A DNA stretch of 64,000 nucleotides, taken from positions 62,001 through 126,000 of the forward strand of contig NZ_JACJQL010000017.1 of NCBI RefSeq assembly GCF_014696625.1. Direction: 5' to 3'. Every line of letters begins with the position of its first letter. The first letter of the stretch is position 1. Under the pieces are notes generated by a model. The model was not told the DNA's origin, searched no databases, and saw only the letters and a program-made list of their open reading frames with translations. Shown piece after piece: positions 33,550 to 43,513 of the stretch. Origin of the DNA: Nostoc parmelioides FACHB-3921 (GTDB lineage Bacteria > Cyanobacteriota > Cyanobacteriia > Cyanobacteriales > Nostocaceae). The position numbers were made by a program, and so were the translations under genes.

Positions 33550-34155
33550 TTACTTGAGGATAGTGTTGAGGTCTTCGCCTAATCGCAATAACCTATCTGC
33601 TGTGTTGTGTACGCCAAATTCAGCAGCTAATTGCGCTCCTAGTGTGCCGTGGAGGTACATGATAAACATGATGGCTACACCTGCGACTAAATAACCCCAC
33701 TGCACTTGTGTAACTTCTCCCACAGACCAGACATAGCGTTGCCATGCCCGCCATAGGGTCATCACAGCAATGAGACCTAAGAGAAATACTCCACCTACTC
33801 CATGCCAAAGCATTGTTTGCATGGCTTGTAGTCCCCAGGTACTTTTGATATCAGCTGATGGTGCGGCGAGGAACATTTCATAGAAGCCAGCAGCTACCGT
33901 GAAAAATGTGATGACGGTGGAACCAACCATGTTGTACCAGCCAACATCAAAGAAGTTTTCCCGTTCTACAGTAATCGCCAAAAATTTGAAAACCCATTTG
34001 TCCCAAGGGAAGAGTACGCCAACGATATCAAAGGTAATGCCGATGATGAACAAGCCCAAGGTTAAATGCACTAAGTTTGGATGAATGGGGATTGTGTAAG
34101 GTAGCCCATTTGCCCCTAGTTGGACGTTTAATTGGTCAATTAATTCCGAGTTCAT
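33550..34155 (-). CDS. DUF2231 membrane protein of the oxidase operon (second)
   Basis: 201 aa with four membrane helices. It shares with its upstream neighbour an IHPxxVH motif at the start of helix 1 (IHPNLVHLTLGLFIIG), a His in TMLWHGVGG and the C-terminal GVHNTADRLLRLG. Conserved membrane histidines suggest heme or quinone contact (inference). Its ATG overlaps the upstream gene's stop by 4 bp, and coxB follows after 24 bp. It is probably a subunit or assembly factor of the oxidase. Confidence 0.88.
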   Translation of the reverse strand: MNSELIDQLNVQLGANGLPYTIPIHPNLVHLTLGLFIIGITFDIVGVLFPWDKWVFKFLAITVERENFFDVGWYNMVGSTVITFFTVAAGFYEMFLAAPSADIKSTWGLQAMQTMLWHGVGGVFLLGLIAVMTLWRAWQRYVWSVGEVTQVQWGYLVAGVAIMFIMYLHGTLGAQLAAEFGVHNTADRLLRLGEDLNTILK

Positions 34156-34652
34156 GGCAGAAGTCCTTCCTTTACCGCTTCAACAACTGGTACGGTGTGC
34201 AGTCCATATATCCACACCAGTTGATCACCGAGATATACCTGCACGCCAACTATCATGGTTAATACCAATCCTGCAACCAAGTAATGAAAGGGGATTTTTA
34301 GGGGGTTGCGGAGACGAATGACGTAGCGCCATGCTGTTAGGGCGGCGATAATTCCTGAAAGTGACCAGCCAAGTAAGGTATGTAGATTCAAGACTGATTT
34401 AACTACTTCGTAAGGTTTTGCTAAACCAGCTTCAAACTGACCAAAAATAATCGCCACGAAAATGGCGATCGTTGCCACAAACATATTCCACCAACTCACT
34501 TCAAATAGGCGAGTTTTACCAGTTAAATAACCAATTACATCACAAGTAAAAGCAAACAATACCATCGCAATTACGAAGTGAACAACGATGGGATGTATCG
34601 TATCTGGATAAGGTAAATTGTGGTCGTTCAAAGATGTAAGAAAATCAAACAT
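34152..34652 (-). CDS. DUF2231 membrane protein of the oxidase operon (first)
   Basis: 166 aa, four helices, a shorter relative of the next gene. IHPIVVHFVIAMVLFAFTCD, NLHTLLGWSLSG and YGLHTVPVVEAVKEGLL align with the corresponding His segments of its neighbour. A good ribosome site (AGGAG) lies 8 bases before the ATG. This is the first gene of the operon, so its upstream region should hold the promoter. I saw no clear NtcA site (GTA-N8-TAC) there. Confidence 0.88.
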   Translation of the reverse strand: MFDFLTSLNDHNLPYPDTIHPIVVHFVIAMVLFAFTCDVIGYLTGKTRLFEVSWWNMFVATIAIFVAIIFGQFEAGLAKPYEVVKSVLNLHTLLGWSLSGIIAALTAWRYVIRLRNPLKIPFHYLVAGLVLTMIVGVQVYLGDQLVWIYGLHTVPVVEAVKEGLLP

Positions 34653-35869
34653 TGCACTCTCCTAGACATATCTACTGCACCGCAGCTAAACTTCAATGAT
34701 TGACATTACTCACATAAAAATAGGCCGTATGACCAGAATTTGTTTATCAGATTTGCGAAGCGAACTCCGGCCACTCCAGTATCAGCCCTGTTATCAACAA
34801 ATTGGGTGAGGCTATTATTTATAGTCAATGATTGAGGTGAATTGATTTGTTCATATTGATACGCTACAACAGCGATTTTTAATTTACCTAACAAAATTGC
34901 TGTTGTCCGGCTATTTGGTGAGACTTATCTATTAGCTTAAGGATTTTTTTAATAGTTGTCAAAAGTAATTGCAACAAATTTATAAAAATATTGTCACTAG
35001 CAAAGATAAGCATTTTATAATGTATCTTTCCTAGCTATTTCACTATATTGCATATGTGAAATATCTAAATGTGCAATAGAAACTTCCATTAATTATTAAT
35101 TTGTAATTAACAATACAATCGGTATTTTATAAATAAAAAAATTAGTCAATAAAAGCCTATTTAGTATCTTTAATATTATCGAAATCCTAAATCATTTGTG
35201 CGAAGTTTTAATATGTCTATAGGTATCTAATTTGATTATTCAAAAAACGTAAGTATCTGTAGTGGCGAGGCACGGCTAAAATAGTGCAATAACAAAACTT
35301 ATATCCGCGTTTCTCTGCGTGCATCTGCGTTTAACTGCAACCAAATCTATGGCGCTATTCTAGTCTAAGCACGCCTGTATTTTGGTTTCAGATATGAAAG
35401 GATTTGGGATTGATAGACAAGAAAATTTAGCTGTAACACACCGCCTCAGGGACGATGAGTTAGGCGCGAGGATAGTTATTTAGTGACCAATCATCTGGGA
35501 AATCAGCACCTAAGACAACGCCAGTTGCTAAAAAGGAGGGAACCTCCCTTCTCTGCGAGAAGCTGTGCCAACAGGTGACGCTCCTCACGTCGCTACCAAT
35601 AATTTTCTTTTTGCTTGATAAATAACCTCTTAAATGGGGCGGTTAAGTCTTTCACACCACATAAATTAACTTAACCACATTCATATATTCGTTAGTGATT
35701 GTAATCTCTGCACTACTAAAAGTAAAATTAAGTTAGCAATCTATTTTTTCACTCAGCCTTGAGATACAGATTATAGACATGAGGCTTTTTTCTATTTGCA
35801 AAACCTAATTTTTAGTGAAGAGATAACAAATGTCTATTGTTATTCTCAACTGACCACAAAGTTTAATCT
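34653..35869. other. Long gene-poor region upstream of the oxidase operon
   Basis: About 1.2 kb without a supported gene. It is very AT-rich from 34920 to 35220. It then holds repeat-like stretches: AGTATCTGTAGTGG..AAATAGTGCA at 35252-35300 (also at 40137) and a GGAGGGaacCTCCC hairpin near 35536. The oxidase promoter must be in the first part. Confidence 0.5.
35252..35300 (+). repeat. Dispersed repeat AGTATCTGTAGTGG...AATAGTGCA, copy 1
   Basis: Shares its 14-base start and the AAATAGTGCA block with 40137-40186, with diverged bases between. No terminal inverted repeat is visible. Confidence 0.5.
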
Positions 35870-36049
35870 TTAACGATGTACATGAATACCTGGTGCATAA
35901 GCTTCAATCACTTTGCCCGTGCGGGTGCAGCTGATCATCAAGTAATCACAACTTGCACATTGTGTTCTTGTTAGCTCACTCTCTGTAATATAATAACGTT
36001 CAGCATTACTACCACAATTGGGGCAGTAAATTTTTTGTATTATTTGCAT
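35870..36049 (-). CDS. Small zinc-ribbon protein (59 aa)
   Basis: A 59-codon frame, ATG at 36047-36049, stop TAA at 35870-35872. The translation begins MQIIQKIYCPNCGSNAERYY and carries two CxxC pairs: CPNC (residues 9-12) and CASC (31-34), the classic spacing for a single-zinc ribbon. The remaining residues (TRTGKVIEAYAPGIHVHR) are typical of small cyanobacterial zinc-ribbon proteins often mislabelled as PriA-like. It may bind nucleic acid or protein. It stands alone in a gene-poor region. Confidence 0.78.
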   Translation of the reverse strand: MQIIQKIYCPNCGSNAERYYITESELTRTQCASCDYLMISCTRTGKVIEAYAPGIHVHR

Positions 36050-36553
36050 TGAAAAATCCCTGGTTTTAACTATTTTGATGCTATTTTCTAAATGAAACCA
36101 AAATATTTTTTGGCTTGTCTAACCTAACAACCAAAGATAAATATGGTTGTATATTTAACTAAAATTTTACATTTGAACAGTTTTATCGACTTAAACCATT
36201 ATCCTAGTATTTTCGTAATTCCACCATCTTACTTGGGATATATTGAGTTAGTGTACTGAGACAATTTTTCATGGATATTGACTGATCCCCAATATTAATG
36301 CTTTGAGTTCCATCATGAATATCTATAAAAAATACACAAAAAAGGTATCCTTGTATTCAAAATTCAAAAGCTAGAAAATACTGTATCTTTAGTAACAAAA
36401 TATTTTTCTTAAGCTTCCCTTAATGTTTAACTAGCAATACACTCAGGAGATAGTTGAAGCAAAATTGACCATACTAGAGATTAAAGATAAGTGATGGGCG
36501 ATAGTGTTTTGCTTATCCACCACCCATAACTTTTTCTTGATAGATTTTGGGAA
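36050..36553. other. Intergenic between zinc-ribbon gene and uvrC
   Basis: About 500 bp, AT-rich, no gene supported. The left part must include the promoter of the zinc-ribbon gene, and the right part is the 3' flank of uvrC. Confidence 0.4.
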
Positions 36554-38437
36554 CTAAACGTGAGTGGGATGGAAATAGTCGTAAATGGCTTGAGCTAGAT
36601 GTGGGCCTATCCCTGGAACTTCCGCTATTTGTGAGGGTGTGGCTTGGCGAATGTAGTCAACGGAGCGAAAATGAGCTAGCATCTGTTTTTGGCGGTGGTG
36701 TCCCAAACCAGGAATTTCATCTAGACGCGATCGCTTCAGTTTATCACTGCGTTGCTGGCGATGGAAGCTCACAGCAAAGCGGTGGGCTTCATCCCGCAGT
36801 CGTCGCAACAACTGCACCCCTGGTTGTTCAGCATCAGTTTTTAAGGGTTGGGATTCCCCTGGTAAGAAAATCTCTTCGCGTCGCTTTGCTAAACTAATCA
36901 CCCGCAAGTCTTCTAATAAGTTCATCTCTTGCAAAACAGCAACTACCGATGATAACTGGCCTTTACCGCCGTCAATCATAATCAAATCAGGCCAGTCAGG
37001 GTTTCCCACCCGTGATAATTGCGGATCTTCTGCATACTTGCGAAAGCGTCTTTGAATAACTTCCGCTAAACTGGCAAAATCGTCTGAATGTCCGATGGTG
37101 ACTGTGGGATTTTTAATTTTGTAGTGGCGATAATTTTGCTTGGCTGGTAATCCGTCGATGAACACGACTTGGGACGCTACCGCATTCGATCCTTGAATGT
37201 GAGAAATGTCGTAACCTTCGATGCGGTGGGGTAAGTCGGGTAAATCGAGAATAGTAGCTAAATCTTGGGTTGCTTGGTGATTGCGATCGCCTAATTTCTG
37301 CATTCTTTGCAATTCATACTGGGCGTTACGCTCTACCATCTCAATTAATTCTGCCTTAACTTGGCGCTGGGGCGTGAAGATTGTCACTTTTCTTCCCTTA
37401 CGCTGGCTTAAGACATCGGCTAATATCTCAGCGTCTGGTAACTCATGCTGGACTAAAATTTCTGCGGGAATTTCTACAGGTTCCGCCGTTTGGTAGTGTT
37501 CTTCTAATACCCGTTGTAAAATTGCTCCTGGTTCAGCATGGGATTCAGCAACGAAAGCCAAACGTCCCACCAATTGTCCGGCGCGAATCTGAAATAATTG
37601 GATGCAGGCGTGTTGTGCGTCACCTGCCAGAGCAATGGCATCCCGTGACACCGTATCATCTGGTAAGGACACTTTCTGTTCCGCCGTCAGAGACTTTAAC
37701 CCAGCAATTTGATCACGAATCCGTGCTGCTACTTCAAAATTCAACGCCTCCGCCGCTTTCTCCATCTGTTCACTCAAGATATCAATCAATTCCTGAGTCC
37801 GTCCTTGAAACACCATTGCCACTTTCTGCACAGTTTTACGGTATTCTTCTGGGGAAATCAGCTGTTGACACACACCAGGACACCGACCTAAATCATAATT
37901 TAAGCAAGGACGGTCTTTAAATAATGGCTGTGGACGTTGTCTGAGGGCAAATATCCGCTTAGATATACGTAATATTTCCCTTAACAAACCTGAATCCGTA
38001 TAAGGCCCGTAATATTTGTCTTTTTCTTTACCTAGTTGTCGTTTACGGGTAATGAAAATGCGCGGATAGTCTTCTGACCATGTAATACAGACATAGGGAT
38101 ACTTTTTATCATCCTTGAGCAGCACATTAAAGTATGGCTGATGCTGCTTGATTAAGTTGGCTTCTAACGCCAAGGCTTCAGCCTCGGTATCGGTGACAAT
38201 AAACTCAATTTCTGTCACCAACTTGGCCATCGTGGCTATGCGTTCAGTTTTGTTGTACCCTTCGCGGAAGTAGGAACGAACCCGCGATCGCAATTTCCGT
38301 GATTTCCCTATATATATTATGCGATCGCTTCCATCCCGCATGAAATAAACCCCTGGTTCCGGTGGAATTTCGGACAGACGGGCTTCTAAACGCTCTGGAT
38401 CTTTCACCAGTGGTAGTATCTGAGCAGATGTTGTCAC
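36554..38437 (-). CDS. uvrC: Excinuclease ABC subunit C
   Basis: Dual-incision nuclease of nucleotide excision repair. The domains run in order: a GIY-YIG nuclease ([18 protein letters not shown], near residue 30), a Cys-bearing loop ([14 protein letters not shown]), the UVR motif ([22 protein letters not shown]), an RNase H-like domain ([29 protein letters not shown]) and C-terminal helix-hairpin-helix repeats ([29 protein letters not shown]). 627 aa, full length. Another DNA-repair gene (photolyase) is 1.8 kb away but separate. Confidence 0.98.
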   Translation of the reverse strand: MTTSAQILPLVKDPERLEARLSEIPPEPGVYFMRDGSDRIIYIGKSRKLRSRVRSYFREGYNKTERIATMAKLVTEIEFIVTDTEAEALALEANLIKQHQPYFNVLLKDDKKYPYVCITWSEDYPRIFITRKRQLGKEKDKYYGPYTDSGLLREILRISKRIFALRQRPQPLFKDRPCLNYDLGRCPGVCQQLISPEEYRKTVQKVAMVFQGRTQELIDILSEQMEKAAEALNFEVAARIRDQIAGLKSLTAEQKVSLPDDTVSRDAIALAGDAQHACIQLFQIRAGQLVGRLAFVAESHAEPGAILQRVLEEHYQTAEPVEIPAEILVQHELPDAEILADVLSQRKGRKVTIFTPQRQVKAELIEMVERNAQYELQRMQKLGDRNHQATQDLATILDLPDLPHRIEGYDISHIQGSNAVASQVVFIDGLPAKQNYRHYKIKNPTVTIGHSDDFASLAEVIQRRFRKYAEDPQLSRVGNPDWPDLIMIDGGKGQLSSVVAVLQEMNLLEDLRVISLAKRREEIFLPGESQPLKTDAEQPGVQLLRRLRDEAHRFAVSFHRQQRSDKLKRSRLDEIPGLGHHRQKQMLAHFRSVDYIRQATPSQIAEVPGIGPHLAQAIYDYFHPTHV

Positions 38438-39079
38438 AATCTCCAGCAGGTAATCTTACAAATTTACCTATATCTATTTTAAGAACAATTACTGCTTTGT
38501 GCTGAGTATACAGGTTTTTATCAAGCAAATATAAAGTCAGACTTTACTATATTGTTAGTTTATATTTATACCAAGCTTTATAGATGTATTATTTTTGGAT
38601 TTTATATCTCATGTCATATTCTTTTACGTCAATTTTTTTATTTTATAAGCAAAATAAATAGTTTAATTCAACTGTCACATAATATATAAATTTATCAATT
38701 CAGTATTTTTCATAGACTGCATAAACTAAATTACAGAAAACTGTTTTATTTAGCATTCCAACCATGTAAGTCTTGCCTCAAGGCATTTACAGCTAATGTA
38801 AATCTAGTTTTTATTCAGTTTCAGTAAAGATCCAACCGATATAAAAAACGTTATTTTGTTCATGATTGTCTAATTCTGTAACCTATTATTTAACAAAGTA
38901 AAGAATATATCGGACACCGATATTATTCCAGTTTTTAGTTCATTCTCACTTTTTATATTCATGGGTTTTATTAAGAGTTTGTATTTTTAAATTAAGCAGA
39001 TTAACGGATTCACATCTTTTTCGATTATGAATATGATTGTAAATGTAAATATTTACAGAGTTGTTGGAGTTCCAATTAC
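38438..39079. other. Intergenic, very AT-rich
   Basis: 642 bp upstream of both uvrC (minus) and a small plus-strand gene. No recognised gene or strong repeat is seen; divergent promoters are expected here. Confidence 0.45.
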
Positions 39080-39259
39080 ATGAATGTTAATGACTTTGAA
39101 ACTTACTACAAAAATGCTATGGCTGAAGCACTGAACGAACTTCAATCTGCTGTTTTGCTATTAGAACAGGTGCAACGCAAAATTTACATAATTGGTAGTT
39201 CTGTACAAAATTTAAATGAAAATATGGAAGATTTTATTAATAAACAAAAAGCGAAATAA
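39080..39259 (+). CDS. Possible small coiled-coil protein (59 aa)
   Basis: ATG at 39080 with GGAG 12 bases upstream, stop at 39257-39259. The product is polar and helical (MNVNDFETYYKNAMAEALNE, then LQSAVLLLEQVQRKIYIIGS) with a heptad-like pattern and no Cys. It is not recognised. It ends 11 bp before the convergent response-regulator gene, an arrangement that argues for a real gene. Length alone gives weak support. Confidence 0.5.
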   Translation: MNVNDFETYYKNAMAEALNELQSAVLLLEQVQRKIYIIGSSVQNLNENMEDFINKQKAK

Positions 39260-39270
39260 ATCTATAAAAG

Positions 39271-39693
39271 CTATATGCAGTTAACAACTAATTCTTCAGA
39301 AATTTTTATAAGTAAAGCATTCAGATTTATAGGTTTAACAAAGTAACCACGAGCGCCCAATTTGATAGCTTTTTCTTGATCAACTTTAAAAGCAAAACCT
39401 GAAACAATAATAACTGGTATCCTGGCAAAGTCCTGCTGTTGCTGGATTTGTTCAAGTAAATAGTATCCATCAACATCTGGTAATTTCAAGTCTAACAAAA
39501 TCAATTCAGGCTGAAATTTCTCTATTGTTTTGAAAAAATTGGAACCATCAGATAAACTTTGGACATGATATCCGCTATAACTCAGATAATCGCTTAACAA
39601 CATCCTATTGATATCATTATCTTCGACAACTAAAATCCGTTTTAGAGGCTGCAAATGAAATTGCTGATATTTTGTCAGTAAATGTACTGTCAT
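39271..39693 (-). CDS. Single-domain response regulator
   Basis: 140 aa, CheY-like receiver only. The acidic pocket is ILVVEDNDINR, the phospho-acceptor Asp is in LILLDLKLPDVDG, the Thr/Ser switch is IIVSGFA and the Lys is in GYFVKPIN. There is no output domain, so it probably passes phosphate to, or binds, another protein. No kinase is adjacent. The N-terminus (MTVHLLTKYQQFHLQPLK) may be overlong. Confidence 0.92.
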   Translation of the reverse strand: MTVHLLTKYQQFHLQPLKRILVVEDNDINRMLLSDYLSYSGYHVQSLSDGSNFFKTIEKFQPELILLDLKLPDVDGYYLLEQIQQQQDFARIPVIIVSGFAFKVDQEKAIKLGARGYFVKPINLNALLIKISEELVVNCI

Positions 39694-40042
39694 TTTATCT
39701 ACGGCTTTCGGGTAATGATGAAAAACCTTCGTTAAATACTGAAATCACTTGTATTCAGAAACAATCAGATACATTTTAGAAAATAAAACTAGATAATGCC
39801 AATTCAGCGCTTTAGCAATGAAATTTTGATTTTTAGCAGTAATTGATAATTTTAGTTTAATATATAAAATTCAGCAAAATACCATATTAATTCTTCAGTT
39901 AGGTTGTTTTTTTTCCACAAGTATCGATCAAATACTGTAGACTATGGGTTTTCAGTGATTCACGTAAATGTACTTACTTATTTTACTAATTAGTAGTATT
40001 AATAACTATTATGCTCATCAATGAGTCAGATTAAGAACAGGT
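39694..40042. other. Intergenic between response regulator and photolyase terminator
   Basis: No gene is seen in this AT-rich 350 bp; it should contain the promoter of the response regulator. Confidence 0.4.
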
Positions 40043-40069
40043 AAAAAAAAAGGGGCTAATAGCCCCTTT
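40043..40069 (-). terminator. Rho-independent terminator (minus strand)
   Basis: Perfect 9-bp stem AAAGGGGCT / AGCCCCTTT with a 3-nt loop, followed on the minus strand by nine T. This is the cleanest terminator in the window. It lies 200 bp beyond the photolyase stop, so it ends that transcript or a small RNA in between. Confidence 0.85.
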
Positions 40070-40136
40070 GCTGAAATTTATTTGCTCTGAAAATCTAGAA
40101 ATTGTCTTCTTGTGTTTCTTTTTTCAGCAAGCCCTC

Positions 40137-40186
40137 AGTATCTGTAGTGGTATGGCAACCCTTAAATAGTGCATAAAAAAGTTTTT
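40137..40186 (+). repeat. Dispersed repeat AGTATCTGTAGTGG...AATAGTGCA, copy 2
   Basis: Diverged relative of 35252-35300 (identical first 14 bases and AAATAGTGCA). It is followed by a small palindrome-rich stretch (GTAGGCATCTTGCCTGC). Confidence 0.5.
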
Positions 40187-40268
40187 GTGGTGTAGGCATC
40201 TTGCCTGCACTGGAAGGGCTAGAGAGCTTATCCCACAAGGAGTTCTCCGCAGGCTATTGCGAATTGGT

Positions 40269-41708
40269 TTAAATACTGGTGGCTTTTTGTTGTTGATAAC
40301 GTTGCTTAAAGAGTTGCTGCTGTTTTTGATGATCCACGATTGGTTTAACATAACCCACAGCATGACGCTCAAGAGGCGTAATCTTACCCGTTACTAAATA
40401 CTCCGTATCCATTGACCTCAATTCAGGTACCCACTGACGAATATATTCTGCATCTGGGTCAAATTTTTGTGATTGGCTGGCGGGGTTAAAAATCCGTAGT
40501 GGCTTGGGATCCATGCCGCTAGAAGCACTCCATTGCCAGCCGCCGTTGTTGGCAGATAAATCACCATCAATCAGCTTCTGCATAAAGTATTTTTCTCCCA
40601 ATTGGGGATTAATTAATAGGTCTTTGGTCAGGAAACTGGCGACAATCATTCGACAACGGTTGTGCATCCAGCCGCTTTCGTTCATTTGGCGCATGGCTGC
40701 ATCAACGATGGGATAACCGGTCTTTCCCTCACACCAAGCCTGAAAATGTTCTTCGTTGGTTTCCCAAGGAAAATTCTTGAAGGTTTCGCGGTAAGCACCA
40801 TCAGCTAATTCTGGGAAGTTATACATAGCGTGTTGATAAAATTCCCGCCAGGCTAGTTCTTGTTGCCATGTGCGGATAGCTGCGGTAGTTTCTTCACTGC
40901 GGCTATTTTCCAACGCTTCTAAAGTTGCTTGCCAAACAGTGCGAATGCCAATTACACCAAATTTTAAAGCTGCACTTAGCTGTGATGTGCCGTTAACCGC
41001 AGGAAAATTACGCTGTTCTTGATATTCGGTGATGGCTTTGGCTGTAAATTCTGCTAACTTGGCTTGGGCTGCTGCTTCCCCTGGGGCAATTACCAAGTCT
41101 GCATCCCAGAAAAATCCTAAATCTTTCGCCGTGGGTAAGGCTTTTACCCCCGCTTTTTGAGCAAGTTCCTGTTCAGATTCTGTTAGTCCTTCGACATTGT
41201 GCAGGGTTTCTACTGGTTTAGCTTTAGGTTTGCTACCCCAATTTTTCCAAAAGGGGGTGTAAACAGTGTAAGGTGTGTTGCTACCTGAACGAATTTCGTC
41301 TGGGGAATGGAGTATTTGATCCCAGTTGTGGGTAAGACATTGGATACCTTTATCTTTAAGGGTAGCAATAATGGCGCGATCGCGTGTTTGTGAATATGGT
41401 TCCACATCCCAATTCCAAAACACAGCTTTGGCGTTCAATGCCTCTGCTAAGTGAGGGATAGCTTGCACTGGGTCGCCATGCAGGATTAATAATTGGCTTC
41501 CTGCTTGCACATATCGCTGTTGCAACTCCTGTAAACTACCAATCATGTAAGTAACTCTAGCAGGGGCAACATCATCCCTTTCTAAAATATTCGGGTCTAG
41601 ACAAAATACCCCCACTACTTTATTGCTTCGTTGTCTAGCGGTAGCCAGTCCTATATTGTCAGCAATACGTAAATCGCGGCGATGCCAAAATAAAACTAAG
41701 TCGGACAT
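40269..41708 (-). CDS. phr: Deoxyribodipyrimidine photolyase (class I CPD type)
   Basis: Light-driven repair of cyclobutane pyrimidine dimers with FAD. The N-terminal antenna domain ([15 protein letters not shown]) and the FAD/DNA-binding C-terminal domain ([71 protein letters not shown]) are intact, 479 aa. Cyanobacterial enzymes of this class use 8-HDF as antenna. Transcribed alone, with a strong terminator downstream and a divergent acireductone-dioxygenase-like gene upstream. Confidence 0.95.
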   Translation of the reverse strand: MSDLVLFWHRRDLRIADNIGLATARQRSNKVVGVFCLDPNILERDDVAPARVTYMIGSLQELQQRYVQAGSQLLILHGDPVQAIPHLAEALNAKAVFWNWDVEPYSQTRDRAIIATLKDKGIQCLTHNWDQILHSPDEIRSGSNTPYTVYTPFWKNWGSKPKAKPVETLHNVEGLTESEQELAQKAGVKALPTAKDLGFFWDADLVIAPGEAAAQAKLAEFTAKAITEYQEQRNFPAVNGTSQLSAALKFGVIGIRTVWQATLEALENSRSEETTAAIRTWQQELAWREFYQHAMYNFPELADGAYRETFKNFPWETNEEHFQAWCEGKTGYPIVDAAMRQMNESGWMHNRCRMIVASFLTKDLLINPQLGEKYFMQKLIDGDLSANNGGWQWSASSGMDPKPLRIFNPASQSQKFDPDAEYIRQWVPELRSMDTEYLVTGKITPLERHAVGYVKPIVDHQKQQQLFKQRYQQQKATSI

Positions 41709-41898
41709 TTTCTAATTTTTATAGTTCGCTTGTACTAGATTAGACCTAGTAGTATTATTGAACATCATTCTGCTGACAAATTTTTTGAGAAATGGGGATT
41801 GGGTAACTCCACTATGTCTATCGGGAATAGTGGCTTATTGCTTTAAGATGAGTTAAAGTTAAGTATACTCTTCTTAACACTTAATTAGTTATTCTGTC

Positions 41899-42447
41899 AT
41901 GGCGACCTTGTTATTGGAAGACGGCACAATTGAGAGCAATTTAGATGAAATAGCTCGTGAACTTGCCCCACTGGGAATTTATTTAAAGCATTACGACCCT
42001 GGTACATCTATACTCTTTCCTCACCTTTTAACACAGGATGCTTTGACAGATAAGGAGAAGTGTCACATTGTCGATTTACACAACAGTGTATTTGAGTTTA
42101 TTCAGCAAGAAAATGGCTATCTTTGGTGTGATTTGCTGAATGTCCATCCAGGTTCGCCTACTCTCCAGACTTTAATAGCTACCTACGCCCAGTATCATAC
42201 TCATACTGCGCCCGAAGCATTATACGTTTTGGCAGGTGAGATGATTTTTGGTTTTGTCAAACCCGATGGTAGCCAAGTACAGCTTTTAGTCCAGTCCCAA
42301 GATTATCTTCACATTCCCTCTGGGGTAGAACACTGGTGTAGCCTGACCGCATCTTTAAGTTTTAAAGCAGTGCGTTATTTCACAGCAGCAGATGGCTGGG
42401 TTCCCAATTATACTGGTACTCGGTTAAATGATAGTTTAAATAAATAG
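41899..42447 (+). CDS. mtnD: Acireductone dioxygenase-like cupin
   Basis: In the methionine salvage pathway ARD oxidises acireductone. The 182-residue cupin has the complete metal set: His100 and His102 in HTHTAPE, Glu106, and His145 in IPSGVEHWC. The following beta strands (ALYVLAGEMIFGF) fit the family. No other methionine-salvage gene is near. The call is by metal motif and overall pattern, so another cupin function is possible. Convergent with the LD-carboxypeptidase (2 bp apart). Confidence 0.8.
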   Translation: MATLLLEDGTIESNLDEIARELAPLGIYLKHYDPGTSILFPHLLTQDALTDKEKCHIVDLHNSVFEFIQQENGYLWCDLLNVHPGSPTLQTLIATYAQYHTHTAPEALYVLAGEMIFGFVKPDGSQVQLLVQSQDYLHIPSGVEHWCSLTASLSFKAVRYFTAADGWVPNYTGTRLNDSLNK

Positions 42448-42449
42448 AG

Positions 42450-43364
42450 TTAAAAGGTTACTATATCCAAGACTCCATGATTGGCATCTAAGGTGACAGG
42501 TACACCTACAGGTAGGCTGGCATTTTGTTCACCATGACCAAATGGTAAGTCGGAGACAATGGGAATACCCAAATCAGCCAGGCGATCGCGCAGAACTTCT
42601 TCTGTGTTAAAACTAGGTATATTTGGGGCTGCTTCGCATCGAGTAAAGCTTCCTAAAGCAATACCTTTGACTTTTGCCAAAACACCACTTAAACGCCACT
42701 GTGTCAGCATTCTATCGATACGGTACGGTGCTTCTGTGACATCTTCCAAGGCTAAAATTACGCCATCAAAGTTAGGTTGAATCGGTGTACTCAAAAGATG
42801 GGTAGCCACCGTAAGATTACCAGGAAGCAAAATGCCAGTAGTCACACCACCGCCCCAACCACAGCCTTTAAGGGGTGCAATAGTTCGTCCTTCTACCAAA
42901 TTAAATAGGCGCTCAGTTGACCAGTCCGGCTCATCTAGCAAGGTTGTGAGTACAGGGCCGTGAACACCTGATATACCTGCGTTATAAAGACTCCACAGCA
43001 AAGCTGTAATATCAGAAAAGCCTATCAACCATTTTGGGTCTGAGTCGATTTGCCAATGCCAATCTTCTAAGATGCGTGTGCTACCAAAACCACCTCTGGC
43101 GCAGAGAATACCGCGACAATTAGGGTCTTCCCAAGCAGAAGCTAGCTGATGGCGACGTACTTCATCTTTATTAGCCAGATATCCCCAATGATGATCAATA
43201 TCTGAACTAATTTCTATACGATAACCGCGCGATCGCCAAATTTCTACACTCTGCTTCAAAGCCGCAAATTCTCTTAAAGCACCGCTAGGCGCAATAACTC
43301 GCAGCAAATCTCCGGGTTTGAGGGGTTCAGGTAAGATGGTCGATTTCATCAGCAATTTTTGCAA
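42450..43364 (-). CDS. S66 LD-carboxypeptidase (LdcA/MccF family)
   Basis: 304 aa. The S66 signatures are GDLLRVIAPSGA at the start, CARGGFGSTRIL, the nucleophile elbow IGFSDITALLW, ALEDVTEAPYRIDRM carrying the Glu and LPFGHGEQNASLPVG carrying the His. This class cuts the L-D bond of muropeptide tetrapeptides in peptidoglycan recycling, or inactivates microcin C-type peptides. There is no signal peptide, so it is cytoplasmic. A later Met (residue 6) is also a possible start. Confidence 0.9.
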   Translation of the reverse strand: MQKLLMKSTILPEPLKPGDLLRVIAPSGALREFAALKQSVEIWRSRGYRIEISSDIDHHWGYLANKDEVRRHQLASAWEDPNCRGILCARGGFGSTRILEDWHWQIDSDPKWLIGFSDITALLWSLYNAGISGVHGPVLTTLLDEPDWSTERLFNLVEGRTIAPLKGCGWGGGVTTGILLPGNLTVATHLLSTPIQPNFDGVILALEDVTEAPYRIDRMLTQWRLSGVLAKVKGIALGSFTRCEAAPNIPSFNTEEVLRDRLADLGIPIVSDLPFGHGEQNASLPVGVPVTLDANHGVLDIVTF

Positions 43365-43513
43365 AAGTCAAAATTCAGAATAGCCCATAGGAAAGATTTA
43401 TACCAGTTTGTTTTATGATGTTGTCACTACTCATTTCTGTAGGAGTTGGTAATGGGTCATCAGTAATTAATATTTACTATTACTAATCACCAAATCAACA
43501 ATTCCTAAACTTT

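Noticed and set aside
34653..34760. NtcA site for the oxidase operon
   Set aside because: No GTA-N8-TAC with a suitable -10 was found; the nearest candidate (GTAATGTCAATCAT) breaks the consensus.
34706..34894. 62-codon minus-strand frame upstream of the oxidase operon
   Set aside because: Includes repeat-like peptide (QINSPQSLTINNSL) and lacks a ribosome site; it sits where the operon promoter should be.
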